The notes under the pieces were generated by a model. It made no database searches and was not told the DNA's origin. It worked only from the letters and a program-made list of their open reading frames with translations. This document shows, in pieces, positions 15,003-22,983 of a stretch of 23,379 nucleotides of DNA (positions are counted from its first letter, which is position 1; each line of letters opens with the position of its first letter). The DNA is taken from positions 1-23,379 of the forward strand of contig JAEXYZ010000092.1 in assembly GCA_023405135.1 (NCBI GenBank), written 5' to 3'. This DNA comes from Bacillota bacterium. Lineage in GTDB: Bacteria > Bacillota > Bacilli > Bacillales_A > Planococcaceae. Made by a program: the position numbers and the translations under genes.

Positions 15003-15860
15003 ATGAAGTTACGAGTTTCTGCAGTACAATATCATCTACATTCTATTGAGTCATTTGAGGAATTTGCTCATCAAAGTGAACATTATATAAAAGCAGCTCT
15101 TGAATTTGATACAGAGTTTATTTTGTTCCCTGAATTCTTTACAACACAATTACTTTCCATTAAAGGAAAAGATGGCAAAGCATTAACTATTAATGATTTA
15201 CCGTCCTTTACAGAACAATATCGCGAGCTTTTTTCTTCATTAGCTAAAAAATATAATATTCATATCATTGCTGGTACACACGTAGTTGAAGTAGATGGAA
15301 AACTCCGTAATACAGCGCATTTATTCTATCCGGATGGGCGAGTAGGTACGCAGGCAAAACTTCATATTACTCCTACAGAAGTCCATGAGTGGAATATGTC
15401 TCGTGGTGAAGGATTAGAGGTATTTGACACGGATAAAGGGAAAATTGCAATCCTTACTTGTTACGATATAGAATTTCCGGAAATTGTACGTATGGCAAAA
15501 GCAAAAGGAGCAGATGTGATTTTCTGTCCATCTTGTACAGATGACCGCCATGGCTTCCATCGTGTTCGTTATACGAGTCATGCCCGTGCAATTGAAAACC
15601 AAGTATATGTTGTGTTAACTGGAACAGTTGGCGCATTGCCTACTGTTGATTTTATGCGTGCAAACTTTGGGCAAGCGGCAATTATTACGCCAAATGACGT
15701 ACCATTCCCTCCTAAAGGGCTTTTAGCTGAAGGTGAAATTAATAACGACATGCTGATTACAGCAGATTTAGATCTTGAGCTTCTTTATAAAGTACGTGAA
15801 AAAGGCTCCGTGACAACATGGCGTGACCGAAGAGTTGACTTATATACTGATTGGGAATAG
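15003..15860 (+). CDS. Carbon-nitrogen hydrolase (nitrilase superfamily)
   Basis: A 285-residue nitrilase-superfamily amidohydrolase covering one full alpha-beta-beta-alpha domain. The Glu-Lys-Cys triad is visible: E44 in LFPEFF, K119 in QAKLHIT and C153 in LTCYDIEFPE. Further family stretches are IIAGTHVV and HARAIENQVYVV. The natural substrate is unknown. It is followed after 28 bp by a GNAT acetyltransferase; in B. subtilis a GNAT domain and a nitrilase domain are fused in YhcX, and the pair here looks like a two-gene counterpart. Start: a TTG at 14997 is in frame, but ATG 15003 has AGAGGG 6 bases upstream and is preferred. Confidence 0.9.
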   Translation: MKLRVSAVQYHLHSIESFEEFAHQSEHYIKAALEFDTEFILFPEFFTTQLLSIKGKDGKALTINDLPSFTEQYRELFSSLAKKYNIHIIAGTHVVEVDGKLRNTAHLFYPDGRVGTQAKLHITPTEVHEWNMSRGEGLEVFDTDKGKIAILTCYDIEFPEIVRMAKAKGADVIFCPSCTDDRHGFHRVRYTSHARAIENQVYVVLTGTVGALPTVDFMRANFGQAAIITPNDVPFPPKGLLAEGEINNDMLITADLDLELLYKVREKGSVTTWRDRRVDLYTDWE

Positions 15861-15888
15861 AAAATTTATATGGAGGGGGCAGAAACAG

Positions 15889-16557
15889 ATGTATCGAAGT
15901 GAGCAATTATTGTTTGATAACGGAAAGCCAGTACCTATCATTATTCGCAACTATACGAAAGACGATTTTGACGACTTAATCGATATTCAAGCGGAATGTT
16001 TCCCACCCCCTTTCCCATCAGAATTATGGTGGAATAAAGAGCAGCTAACAAACCATGTAACCCTCTTTCCTGAAGGAGCTTTATGCATTGAAATAGATGG
16101 GAAGGTTGTCAGTTCGTTAACAGGCCTTTGTGTTCCTTTTAATCCTGAACACCCAGATCACACTTGGGAAGAAGTAACTGATCGCGGGTATATTACAAAC
16201 CACGATCCAGATGGGAATACGCTTTACATTGTTGATATTAGTGTTCGCCCAAAGTTTCGTTCACTTGGCCTTGGTAAAATTATGATGCAGTCGATGTATC
16301 ATGTCGTTATTGAAAAAGGCTTAGAACGTTTACTTGGAGGCGGACGCATGCCTGGATATCATAAGCATGCTCATCACATGTCTGCTGAGGAATATATTGA
16401 TTCAGTTATTCGCGGTGAATTACATGACCCAGTCATTTCCTTCTTATTGCGTTGCGGACGTACACCTCTTTCTGTTGTGAAGGATTATTTAGAGGATGAG
16501 GAATCTTTAAATTATGGAGTGTTGATGGAATGGAAGAATCCATTTAAAAATCTTTAG
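15889..16557 (+). CDS. GNAT-family N-acetyltransferase
   Basis: A 222-residue protein with one GNAT domain. The acetyl-CoA-binding motif is VRPKFRSLGLGK (residues 119-130), preceded by the beta-strand TLYIVDIS, with the N-terminal start PIIIRNYTKDDFDDLIDIQ typical of the fold. The C-terminal part (MPGYHKHAHHMSAEEYIDSV onward) is longer than in a minimal GNAT and rich in His; it resembles the acetyltransferase half of YhcX-type GNAT-nitrilase proteins. The acceptor is unknown, though co-occurrence with the amidase suggests modification and hydrolysis of related amide compounds. Start: ATG 15889 with GGAGGGGGC upstream; the frame extends to 15823 inside the nitrilase gene without its own ribosome-binding site. 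Confidence 0.87.
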   Translation: MYRSEQLLFDNGKPVPIIIRNYTKDDFDDLIDIQAECFPPPFPSELWWNKEQLTNHVTLFPEGALCIEIDGKVVSSLTGLCVPFNPEHPDHTWEEVTDRGYITNHDPDGNTLYIVDISVRPKFRSLGLGKIMMQSMYHVVIEKGLERLLGGGRMPGYHKHAHHMSAEEYIDSVIRGELHDPVISFLLRCGRTPLSVVKDYLEDEESLNYGVLMEWKNPFKNL

Positions 16558-16610
16558 GGTTTTCTTCAATTCTTAATTTTCATTTGGACAGAACAAGGAG
16601 GAGAAAACAT

Positions 16611-17528
16611 ATGAAAGAATATGAGTATACGTTAGTCGATGTATTTACAAATAAACAATTTGGTGGCAACCCTCTTGCTGTATTTGAAAATGCAGAAGAC
16701 CTAACTACAGAAATTATGCAGTTAATTGCAAATGAATTAAATTTGTCTGAGACAACATTTGTACTATCTCCTAGTTCTCCAAATAAGACAAAAAAATTAC
16801 GTATTTTTACTCCAAAGTTAGAACTTCCTATGGCGGGACATCCGACAATAGGTACAGCTTATGTGTTGGCTTCAAAAGAAATAATTCCTATTAAAGAAGG
16901 CTTCAATGAATGGGTTTTGGAAGAAGGCGTTGGAGACATTCCAGTTACTGTTTATAAAGAAAATAATTATATTACTAAGAGCGAGATGGAACAACCAATA
17001 GCAGAGTTTGGAGAAACCTTTACGGATATAGATTTAATTTCACAGCTCTTATCGCTGGAGAAAGCAGATATAGTTCAAACATTACCTATAATTTCTGTTT
17101 CATCCGGCGTCCCTTTTTTATTTATTCCAATTAAATCATTAGAAGCAATGAAAAAATTAAACTTTCGTACAGATGTATGGCAGGAACATTTTAGTACACA
17201 CTTGAATCGTCAACATATCTTTACATTTACGACTGAAACAGTAGAGAAAAATTCACAAGTACATAGTCGTATGTTTGCACCTGCAATGGGTATAGCCGAA
17301 GATCCAGCAACTGGAGGAGCAAGTGGACCATTAGGAGCTTATTTAATAAAATATGGAGTTATTCCTAGTGCTGCTGAAGGCGTCTACCATATTAGAAGTG
17401 AACAAGGATTTGAAATGGGGCGTCCAAGCTACATTGATATCACAATCCACAAATCTAATAATGATATTCAAAAAATTAAAGTTGGAGGTCCAGCAATTAT
17501 TATTGGCTCTGGGAAAATTTATTTATAA
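16611..17528 (+). CDS. PhzF-family isomerase
   Basis: A 305-residue PhzF-like protein (diaminopimelate-epimerase fold, two similar halves). The catalytic Glu is E47 in NLSETTF, followed by the family stretches FTPKLELPMAGHPTIGTAYVL and, in the second half, GIAEDPATGGASGPLGAYL. Members catalyse isomerisation or epimerisation of small metabolites; only some act in phenazine synthesis, and there are no other phenazine genes here, so the reaction is unknown. It is 53 bp behind the GNAT gene and followed by a terminator, so probably the third gene of that operon. Start: ATG 16611 with AAGGAGGAG; nine upstream in-frame codons are not needed. Confidence 0.88.
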   Translation: MKEYEYTLVDVFTNKQFGGNPLAVFENAEDLTTEIMQLIANELNLSETTFVLSPSSPNKTKKLRIFTPKLELPMAGHPTIGTAYVLASKEIIPIKEGFNEWVLEEGVGDIPVTVYKENNYITKSEMEQPIAEFGETFTDIDLISQLLSLEKADIVQTLPIISVSSGVPFLFIPIKSLEAMKKLNFRTDVWQEHFSTHLNRQHIFTFTTETVEKNSQVHSRMFAPAMGIAEDPATGGASGPLGAYLIKYGVIPSAAEGVYHIRSEQGFEMGRPSYIDITIHKSNNDIQKIKVGGPAIIIGSGKIYL

Positions 17529-17537
17529 ATAGAATTC

Positions 17538-17571
17538 GGCTAGAGGGATAATTAAATTTCTCTAGCCTTTT
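17538..17571 (+). terminator. Terminator of the nitrilase-GNAT-phzF operon
   Basis: GGCTAGAG (17538-17545) pairs with CTCTAGCC (17560-17567), then TTTT. It lies 9 bases after the phzF-like stop codon. Confidence 0.8.
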
Positions 17572-17580
17572 CAATGCATA

Positions 17581-17614
17581 AAAAGAGCCTCAAAGCAAAT
17601 TGCCTTAAGAGCTT
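17581..17614 (-). terminator. Imperfect hairpin after the SASP gene
   Basis: On the minus strand GAAGCTCTTAAGGC and GCTTTGAGGCTC can pair with bulges around AATTT and are followed by TTTTTATG. A plausible but irregular terminator for the SASP gene. Confidence 0.45.
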
Positions 17615-17637
17615 CAAACTTAAAAACAATTAATTAC

Positions 17638-17895
17638 TTATTTATTACTTAAGTTTTGTTGTGCCATCTTTACAAGTTCCTTAACCATATCTCCGCCTAA
17701 TCTACCACCAACTTTACCTGCTTGTTCAGAAGTCAATTTTCCATTATAGCCTTCTTTTAAAGGTACACCAATTTCTTTTGCAATCTCATATTTGGCTTGA
17801 TCTGGATTCGTTGTGCCTGCAACTTTCGCTTTCAAATGATCCAGTCCTTGCCTAGCTTCTGGTACTAGAATTTTATTTCTATTTCTTCGCCCCAT
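17638..17895 (-). CDS. Alpha/beta-type small acid-soluble spore protein (SASP)
   Basis: An 85-residue alpha/beta-type SASP, which coats and protects DNA in the dormant spore. The two family blocks are visible: the GPR protease site KYEIAKEIGVPL (cleavage expected after E37) and NGKLTSEQAGKVGGR (residues 51-65), followed by MVKELVKMAQ. The N-terminus is basic (MGRRNRNK). The ribosome-binding site is very strong (AAAGGAGGG), as usual for SASP genes. A possible sigma-G promoter on the minus strand is CATTATA with an ACATG about 17 bases before it, but the match is weak. The GGRLGG insertion makes it slightly different from the major SASPs, so I give no symbol. Confidence 0.93.
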   Translation of the reverse strand: MGRRNRNKILVPEARQGLDHLKAKVAGTTNPDQAKYEIAKEIGVPLKEGYNGKLTSEQAGKVGGRLGGDMVKELVKMAQQNLSNK

Positions 17896-18110
17896 AGTTT
17901 TGTCCCTCCTTTATTTTTATAATGTCCTGAAAGAGGGAAAACATGTTTAAGATTATTTATTAGATTTTTCTTTTCTTGATTGGGTATATTGTCCTTTAAA
18001 TGGGAAATCAGTATAGAGCAACGAAAATCGATATATCCTTTGGTAAGTCCAAACAAACTTGAATCATTTCTTAATTTCAAACCATCTACTAATGTGTCTG
18101 CTACATTCGA

Positions 18111-18138
18111 ATAGCCTGCTTTTTTTTGAACATATTAT
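18111..18138 (+). promoter_or_regulatory. Possible mother-cell (sigma-E/K-like) promoter
   Basis: ATA (18111-18113), 17 bp, then CATATTAT (18131-18138), fitting the loose sigma-E pattern ATA-(16-18)-CATAnnnT, about 33 bases before the gene at 18172. The region is AT-rich, so chance is possible. Confidence 0.3.
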
Positions 18139-18171
18139 CAATACAAATGTTTAAAAAAGGTGGGAATCTAT

Positions 18172-18588
18172 ATGGAAGACGCCAAAAAAAGGTTACAAAT
18201 ATTATTAGGTGATACGTTACAAGTTCTGGAGCATATGATTGTAGTAGATTCTGAATATAATGAGATGCTCCGATATATAAAAGATGGTTTAAATGAGCAT
18301 AAAAGAAAAACTGCAGAGATTTCTCTTGAGGAACTCATGAATGAAGCAAACACTATAATTAAAAAATTAAATGATATTAACAGTAAGGTACAGAAACTAG
18401 AGTCAAATTTATTAGAGGACTATAAAAAAACAACAGACAATGATATTGAAGGTTATGAAGATTTATCAATTGATGAGCAAAGAAAACAAACTGAAACTTA
18501 TCATGATAAAATAGACTATTTGAGTGCTGTAAAGGTTAAAGAAAATATAAATGAGATAATTGAAATATTAGTTAAATTAAAGTCTTAA
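18172..18588 (+). CDS. Unrecognised helical, coiled-coil-like protein
   Basis: A 138-residue soluble, charged protein predicted to be almost entirely helical. Heptad-like stretches are visible around SLEELMNEANTIIKKLNDIN and KVQKLESNLLEDY (about residues 49-85), and a second helical part follows at the C-terminus (VKENINEIIEILVKLKS). There is no signal peptide, membrane segment, cysteine or recognisable motif. I do not know the family. Start: ATG 18172 with AAGGTGGG 8 bases upstream; a GTG at 18160 lies within that ribosome-binding site and is unlikely. It is a single-gene unit with a terminator behind it, next to a SASP gene on the other strand, so a sporulation role is conceivable but unproven. 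Confidence 0.7.
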   Translation: MEDAKKRLQILLGDTLQVLEHMIVVDSEYNEMLRYIKDGLNEHKRKTAEISLEELMNEANTIIKKLNDINSKVQKLESNLLEDYKKTTDNDIEGYEDLSIDEQRKQTETYHDKIDYLSAVKVKENINEIIEILVKLKS

Positions 18589-18600
18589 ATAAATTATAAG

Positions 18601-18637
18601 AAGCCCTTCCAAAATACTTTTCGGAAGGCGCTTTTGT
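18601..18637. terminator. Bidirectional terminator
   Basis: AAGCCCTTCC and GGAAGGCGCTT pair with one bulged base, with inner AAAA/TTTT and a short loop. It separates the convergent helical-protein gene and the sulfur operon. Confidence 0.7.
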
Positions 18638-18647
18638 CAAAGGTTTC

Positions 18648-19985
18648 CTATTGTGTTACTTTCCCATAAATATGCGCAGGTACTTTTAATCCCAAGTGTT
18701 CCCGTAATGTATTGCCTTCATATTCTGTTCTGAATAATCCTCGACGCTGTAGTTCAGGTATTAATAAATCTACGACATCCTGTAAACCATCCGGGAAATG
18801 CGATGGTAAAATATTAAATCCATCAGCTGCTCCTGTTTCAAGCCATAGCTGTAAATCATCTGCAATTTGTTCAGGTGTACCAACAAGTTCTCGTTGACCA
18901 CGTGCCCCTGCAATATGTTGGTATAGCTGGCGAATCGTAAAATTATTTTCATCGGCTACCTTTTTTAATAGTTCAACACGACTTCTTGTTCCAGATACTT
19001 GTTCTATAGGTGGTAATTCTGGCAATGGTCCATCTAATGGGTAGCCTGTTATATCAAATTCTAAATGTGCACTTAGTCGGGCTAAACCGGCCTCTTCAGG
19101 TATTAAATCGACTAATTGTTGTTTTTTATGTTGTGCCTCTTCTTCTGTTTTACCAATGATTAAAAATACCCCTGGCATAATTTTTAAATCTTCAGGTTGA
19201 CGTCCATATTTAACTAGTCGACCTTTTAAGTCAGCATAGAACTGTCGAGCATCTTCAATTTTTTGTGCAGCGGTAAAAACCACTTCAGCTGTTTTTGCAG
19301 CTAGCTCTTTACCTGACTCTGAGGAGCCTGCTTGAACGATAATTGGTCGGTACTGTTTTGATGCAGGTACTGGTAATGGGCCACGTACTGAAAACCAATC
19401 ACCTTTATGATTGATTGTATGTACTTTAGAAGAATCCACTACTCTACCTTGTTGTTGATCGTAAACAATGGCATCCTCTTCCCAGCTATCCCAAAGTTTT
19501 TTCACAACTTCAACAAATTCTTCTGCACGTTCGTATCGTTTACTATGCTCTAAAAATTGATTATTAAAGTTTTGGGTTTCTAATGACACTCCACTTGTTA
19601 CTACATTCCAACCTGTACGTCCTTGATTTAATTGGTCCAGTGATGCAAATTTCCGCGCAACATTATACGGTTCGTTATGTGTAGTTGAGGCAGTTGCCAC
19701 TAACCCAATTTTTTCTGTCACTGCACATAATGCACCTAGTAATGTAAATGGTTCATACATTAAGTTTAATGTTTGTTCAAAGCCTGTTGCTGTTGGATCA
19801 TCACTATTCAATTGATCTGCTAAAAAAATCATATCAAACTTTCCTTTTTCAGCTAACTTTGCCTGTTCTGATAAAAATTTCAAATTGAATAGATGTTCTT
19901 TTTTCGTCCCTGGATAGCGCCAAGCTGAAACGTGATGTCCTGGGAACATGAAAAACGCCCCTAATTTCAATTGTTTTCTCCCCAT
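18648..19985 (-). CDS. FMN-dependent monooxygenase, NtaA/SnaA/DszA family
   Basis: A 445-residue luciferase-like (TIM-barrel) flavin monooxygenase. Length and the stretches FFMFPGHHVSAWRYPGT, FDMIFLADQL, TASTTHNEPYNVARKFASLDQ and GRTGWNVVTS place it in the NtaA/SnaA/DszA branch rather than the shorter alkanesulfonate monooxygenase SsuD. Members use reduced FMN from a partner reductase (none in the window) and oxidise nitrilotriacetate, pristinamycin precursors, dibenzothiophene sulfone, dimethylsulfide or related compounds. As the last gene of a taurine/sulfonate-type transporter operon, 16 bp after the binding protein, it probably releases sulfite from an organosulfur compound or oxidises it. 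The substrate is unknown. ATG start with AAAGGTGGAG. Confidence 0.88.
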   Translation of the reverse strand: MGRKQLKLGAFFMFPGHHVSAWRYPGTKKEHLFNLKFLSEQAKLAEKGKFDMIFLADQLNSDDPTATGFEQTLNLMYEPFTLLGALCAVTEKIGLVATASTTHNEPYNVARKFASLDQLNQGRTGWNVVTSGVSLETQNFNNQFLEHSKRYERAEEFVEVVKKLWDSWEEDAIVYDQQQGRVVDSSKVHTINHKGDWFSVRGPLPVPASKQYRPIIVQAGSSESGKELAAKTAEVVFTAAQKIEDARQFYADLKGRLVKYGRQPEDLKIMPGVFLIIGKTEEEAQHKKQQLVDLIPEEAGLARLSAHLEFDITGYPLDGPLPELPPIEQVSGTRSRVELLKKVADENNFTIRQLYQHIAGARGQRELVGTPEQIADDLQLWLETGAADGFNILPSHFPDGLQDVVDLLIPELQRRGLFRTEYEGNTLREHLGLKVPAHIYGKVTQ

Positions 19986-20001
19986 ACATTCTCCACCTTT
20001 C

Positions 20002-21099
20002 CTATTTATTTACTACGGTTTCTAAGTAAGAAGGGTTAATAATTGCTTCGTATTTTGAAACCTCTGATTCCGTTGGTATGGATTGTTGTTCAACTAAGAA
20101 ATCACCAATCTTTTTTAATGACTGCGCAGTATCACCAATATCTCCTGATGTTCCAAGAAATGTATTTGATAATTGTTGATCTGGTGTTATCCAATTTGAA
20201 CCTTTTGCTTGTTTTGCAGCGTCTTCTTCAGTAATTTGTAGCGCCTCTGCCCAAATCTTTGCTGCTTCATCTGGATTTTCTGCATACAAATCTTGTGCAC
20301 GTATCAATTGCTCAATGTATAGCTCTACAATTTGAGGATATTTTTCTCCAAATTCTTTATGCACAACACCATAAGTACCTGTTGGGTGTCCTTTTGTTGC
20401 TAATTCAGCACTTGAAATTACCTTTGTACCGTCCTTTAGCAGTTCAGTTAATCCTGGATCCCAAGTATATGCTGCATCAATATCACCGCGATGCCATGCA
20501 GATAATATATCAGGAGGGGTTAAGTCGACAATTTGTACATCAGCAGCTGTTAAGCCATTTAATTGCAATGCACTTAATAAACTATAATGGGAAGTAGACG
20601 CACTCGTTGTTGCAATACGTTTACCTTTTAAATCAGATATTGTTGATATTCCCGAATCATTTTTAACTACTAATGCTTCTGCCTCCCCAACTGTTTGACC
20701 AGTCCAGAATATTTCGTATGGAATACCTGAAGATACTGCAATACTAACCGGTGGATCCCCAATACTAATTTGAATATCTATGGATTTGGATAATAGTGCG
20801 TTATTTGCATCACGCCCTGCTTGGAAGGATACCCAGTTTAATTTAACTCCTAGTTTATTTAACTCTTCTTCCAACCAGCCTTGTTGTTTTACAATTAAAC
20901 TATCATCAATATATTCAAAATAGCCGATATTCACTTCTTCTGGTAAGTCTTGCTCTAATTCCGTTGCTTTGTTCGCTGATTCAGACTTAGCTACTTCACT
21001 TTCATTATTTGTAGCATTTGAACCTGAATCACCGCATGCAACTAATAAAGTTGCCATTAATACGAAAACCGTTACTGTTATCCATTTTTCCAACTTCAT
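20002..21099 (-). CDS. tauA: Taurine/sulfonate-binding lipoprotein of an ABC importer
   Basis: A 365-residue lipoprotein (lipobox LLVA-C22) followed by a Ser/Asn/Glu-rich linker and a periplasmic-binding fold of the SsuA/TauA/ThiY type. DLKGKRIATTSASTSHY matches the family's ligand-binding helix. The stretches SAWHRGDIDAAYTWDPGLTEL and GSNWITPDQQ resemble remembered TauA more than SsuA. It would bind taurine or another sulfonate outside the membrane and deliver it to the adjacent permease. Third gene of the operon, 23 bp after the ATPase gene. The ligand assignment is inference from similarity and the oxygenase downstream. Confidence 0.8.
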   Translation of the reverse strand: MKLEKWITVTVFVLMATLLVACGDSGSNATNNESEVAKSESANKATELEQDLPEEVNIGYFEYIDDSLIVKQQGWLEEELNKLGVKLNWVSFQAGRDANNALLSKSIDIQISIGDPPVSIAVSSGIPYEIFWTGQTVGEAEALVVKNDSGISTISDLKGKRIATTSASTSHYSLLSALQLNGLTAADVQIVDLTPPDILSAWHRGDIDAAYTWDPGLTELLKDGTKVISSAELATKGHPTGTYGVVHKEFGEKYPQIVELYIEQLIRAQDLYAENPDEAAKIWAEALQITEEDAAKQAKGSNWITPDQQLSNTFLGTSGDIGDTAQSLKKIGDFLVEQQSIPTESEVSKYEAIINPSYLETVVNK

Positions 21100-21122
21100 G
21101 ATTCTGTACCCCCATGTGCTCT

Positions 21123-21902
21123 TTATGTTTGCTCATTAATTATTTGTAATATTTCTTCTCGAATTTCTTGAAACTCTTTAGTAAAACGGACACTATTATC
21201 TTCTTTAGTAATATGTTTTGTAAATGTTGGATTTATTTCTTTTATAACACGGCCTGGGTGTCTGGACATGACGATTACTTTTGTTGCTAATAACAAGGCC
21301 TCATCCACATCATGTGTAATGAAAATAATCGTTTTATTTGTTTCTAACCAAATGTCTCGAAGTAAATTTTGCATTTGTTCTCGAGTTAGTGCATCCAGTG
21401 CGGAAAAAGGCTCATCCATTAGTAGTACTCGAGGGTTGTTTACTAAAACACGAGCAATTGCTACACGTTGTTTCATCCCACCAGACAATTCATAAGGTTT
21501 ATTGTTGCTAAATTTAGTTAACCCAATCTTATCTAGGAAATAAGAAACTATTGATGTATCTTCTTTTTTTCGCATTTTTAAGCCGAAATTTACATTTTGT
21601 TCAACTGTTAACCATGGATATAGTGCTGGTTGCTGGAATACAACCCCACGATTCCAATCAATGCTTTTAATTTCTGCACCATCAATTTGAGCAGAACCTT
21701 CTGTCGGAGTTATAAAGCCTGCCATGATTTTAAGTAACGTACTTTTTCCACAACCTGATGGCCCTAAAATACAAACAAATTCTCCTTCTTTTATATTTAA
21801 GTTAATATTTTGTAATGCCAGTACACTTTCTCCCTTAGTTTCATACGCTAATTGAACATTTTTAAGCTCCAATACATTTGCTTTTACTTCAACTTGTGTC
21901 AT
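21123..21902 (-). CDS. tauB: ABC transporter ATPase, taurine/sulfonate type
   Basis: A 259-residue ATPase with all catalytic motifs: Walker A GPSGCGKST, Q-loop VVFQQPALYPWLTV, signature LSGGMKQRVAIARV, Walker B VLLMDEPFSALD and the switch His in FITHDVDEALLLA. The PALYPWLTV and RHPGRVIKEI stretches are typical of the NrtD/SsuB/TauB subfamily. It powers uptake through the neighbouring permease. TauB and SsuB cannot be separated from sequence alone; the symbol follows the binding protein. ATG start with AAGGAGCG; 19 bp after the permease gene. Confidence 0.85.
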   Translation of the reverse strand: MTQVEVKANVLELKNVQLAYETKGESVLALQNINLNIKEGEFVCILGPSGCGKSTLLKIMAGFITPTEGSAQIDGAEIKSIDWNRGVVFQQPALYPWLTVEQNVNFGLKMRKKEDTSIVSYFLDKIGLTKFSNNKPYELSGGMKQRVAIARVLVNNPRVLLMDEPFSALDALTREQMQNLLRDIWLETNKTIIFITHDVDEALLLATKVIVMSRHPGRVIKEINPTFTKHITKEDNSVRFTKEFQEIREEILQIINEQT

Positions 21903-21921
21903 CCTATCGCTCCTTGCATCT

Positions 21922-22782
21922 TTAATCTTTTCCCTTCCAAGGAACCGCCTTTACCTCAGCAAATCTTAATGCACGGTCTAAAACAATACTAATGACTCCC
22001 ATAACGATTAAACCCATGAAAATGATATCGCTCCGTAAAAATCGACTAGCATCGATTACCATCCAGCCTAACCCACTCACACCTGCGACCATTTCTGCCG
22101 CAACAAGCGTGCCATATGATGCTACCATCGATGTGCGTAAACCAGTAAAAATAAATGGAAGGCTTGCGGGTAATATAATGTAGTAAAATGTTTGCCATTT
22201 ATTTGCTCCTAAATTGTAAGCGCCTTGAATATACTCTGTTTTAACATTTTTCACCCCTGCCATCGATGAAATAAACATCGGTGCAAAGGCTGCTAAAAAT
22301 AGTAATACGACTTTTGAAAAATCTCCTATACCAAACCAAATAATTAATACTGTGTAATATGCAAGAGGAGGTAATGATTGATAAAACTCAACAATCGGAT
22401 CAAAAACAGCTCGAATTTTACTGCTATATCCACTTGCTAACCCTAATAACACGCCTAAAATTGCTGCTAGGATAAATCCAGCTAATAACCGTTTCATACT
22501 ATCGAATATATGGACTGATAATGAAATGCCCTTATATCCTGTCGATAGTACCTCTTGAAAACCATGTAATACAGTTATTGGTGAAGGGACAATTAACGAC
22601 GATACAATTTCTAATTTCGTTATTACGTACCACGTAAAACCAATTAATAAAAATGTAGAAATCGTAATAAGTGATTCAATTCTCCAAAATTTAATTTGCT
22701 TTTTTTTGCTCTTCCTTAAACTCACTGGTATTTTATTTGAAGTTTGATCTTTAGCCGCATGCAGCTCATTATGTTGAACCAC
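21922..22782 (-). CDS. tauC: ABC transporter permease, taurine/sulfonate type
   Basis: A 286-residue permease with a hydrophilic N-terminus of about 32 residues and six hydrophobic helices (the first at about 35-56). The EAA loop is visible as YIQGAYNLGANKWQTFYYIILP (about 190-211), and LPPLAYYTVLIIWFGIGDFSK is typical of the SsuC/TauC/NrtB permeases. A single permease gene implies a homodimeric channel. It is the first gene of the operon. Start is GTG at 22782 with AGAGGTG 7 bases upstream; no ATG in the vicinity has a better ribosome-binding site. Confidence 0.86.
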   Translation of the reverse strand: MVQHNELHAAKDQTSNKIPVSLRKSKKKQIKFWRIESLITISTFLLIGFTWYVITKLEIVSSLIVPSPITVLHGFQEVLSTGYKGISLSVHIFDSMKRLLAGFILAAILGVLLGLASGYSSKIRAVFDPIVEFYQSLPPLAYYTVLIIWFGIGDFSKVVLLFLAAFAPMFISSMAGVKNVKTEYIQGAYNLGANKWQTFYYIILPASLPFIFTGLRTSMVASYGTLVAAEMVAGVSGLGWMVIDASRFLRSDIIFMGLIVMGVISIVLDRALRFAEVKAVPWKGKD

Positions 22783-22880
22783 CTTTAAGCACCTCTTTCT
22801 AGAACTTTAATTACTTTAATTTGCTAAACAAAAAGTTTCTTCTCGAAATCTCTAGTCAATCCAACCGATTATTTTGAAGA

Positions 22881-22916
22881 AAAAAAATGAGGCCTTCTAA
22901 TTAAATAGAAGGCCTC
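22881..22916 (-). terminator. Intrinsic terminator inside the leader of the sulfur operon
   Basis: A perfect 11-bp inverted repeat, GAGGCCTTCTA (22889-22899) and TAGAAGGCCTC (22906-22916), 6-base loop, followed on the minus strand by ATTTTTTTT. It lies between the promoter at 22956-22983 and the permease start at 22782, so it would end most transcripts before the first gene unless prevented. Confidence 0.85.
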
Positions 22917-22955
22917 TAGTTTGTCTAGACGGTCCAAATTTGAAATTATATCCCA

Positions 22956-22983
22956 ATTATAACTTATAATTCTTATTGGTCAA
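22956..22983 (-). promoter_or_regulatory. Sigma-A promoter of the sulfur operon
   Basis: The minus strand has TTGACC (22978-22983), a 16-bp spacer and TATAAT (22956-22961), placing the transcript start near 22949. The region around the -10 (TAAGTTATAATTGGGATATA) loosely resembles sites of the cysteine-metabolism repressor CymR, which controls ssu genes in B. subtilis, but my recall of that consensus is not firm. Confidence 0.75.

Noticed and set aside
16611..17528. Phenazine biosynthesis cluster
   Set aside because: Only a PhzF-family protein is present; the family is broad and no other phenazine genes are in the window.
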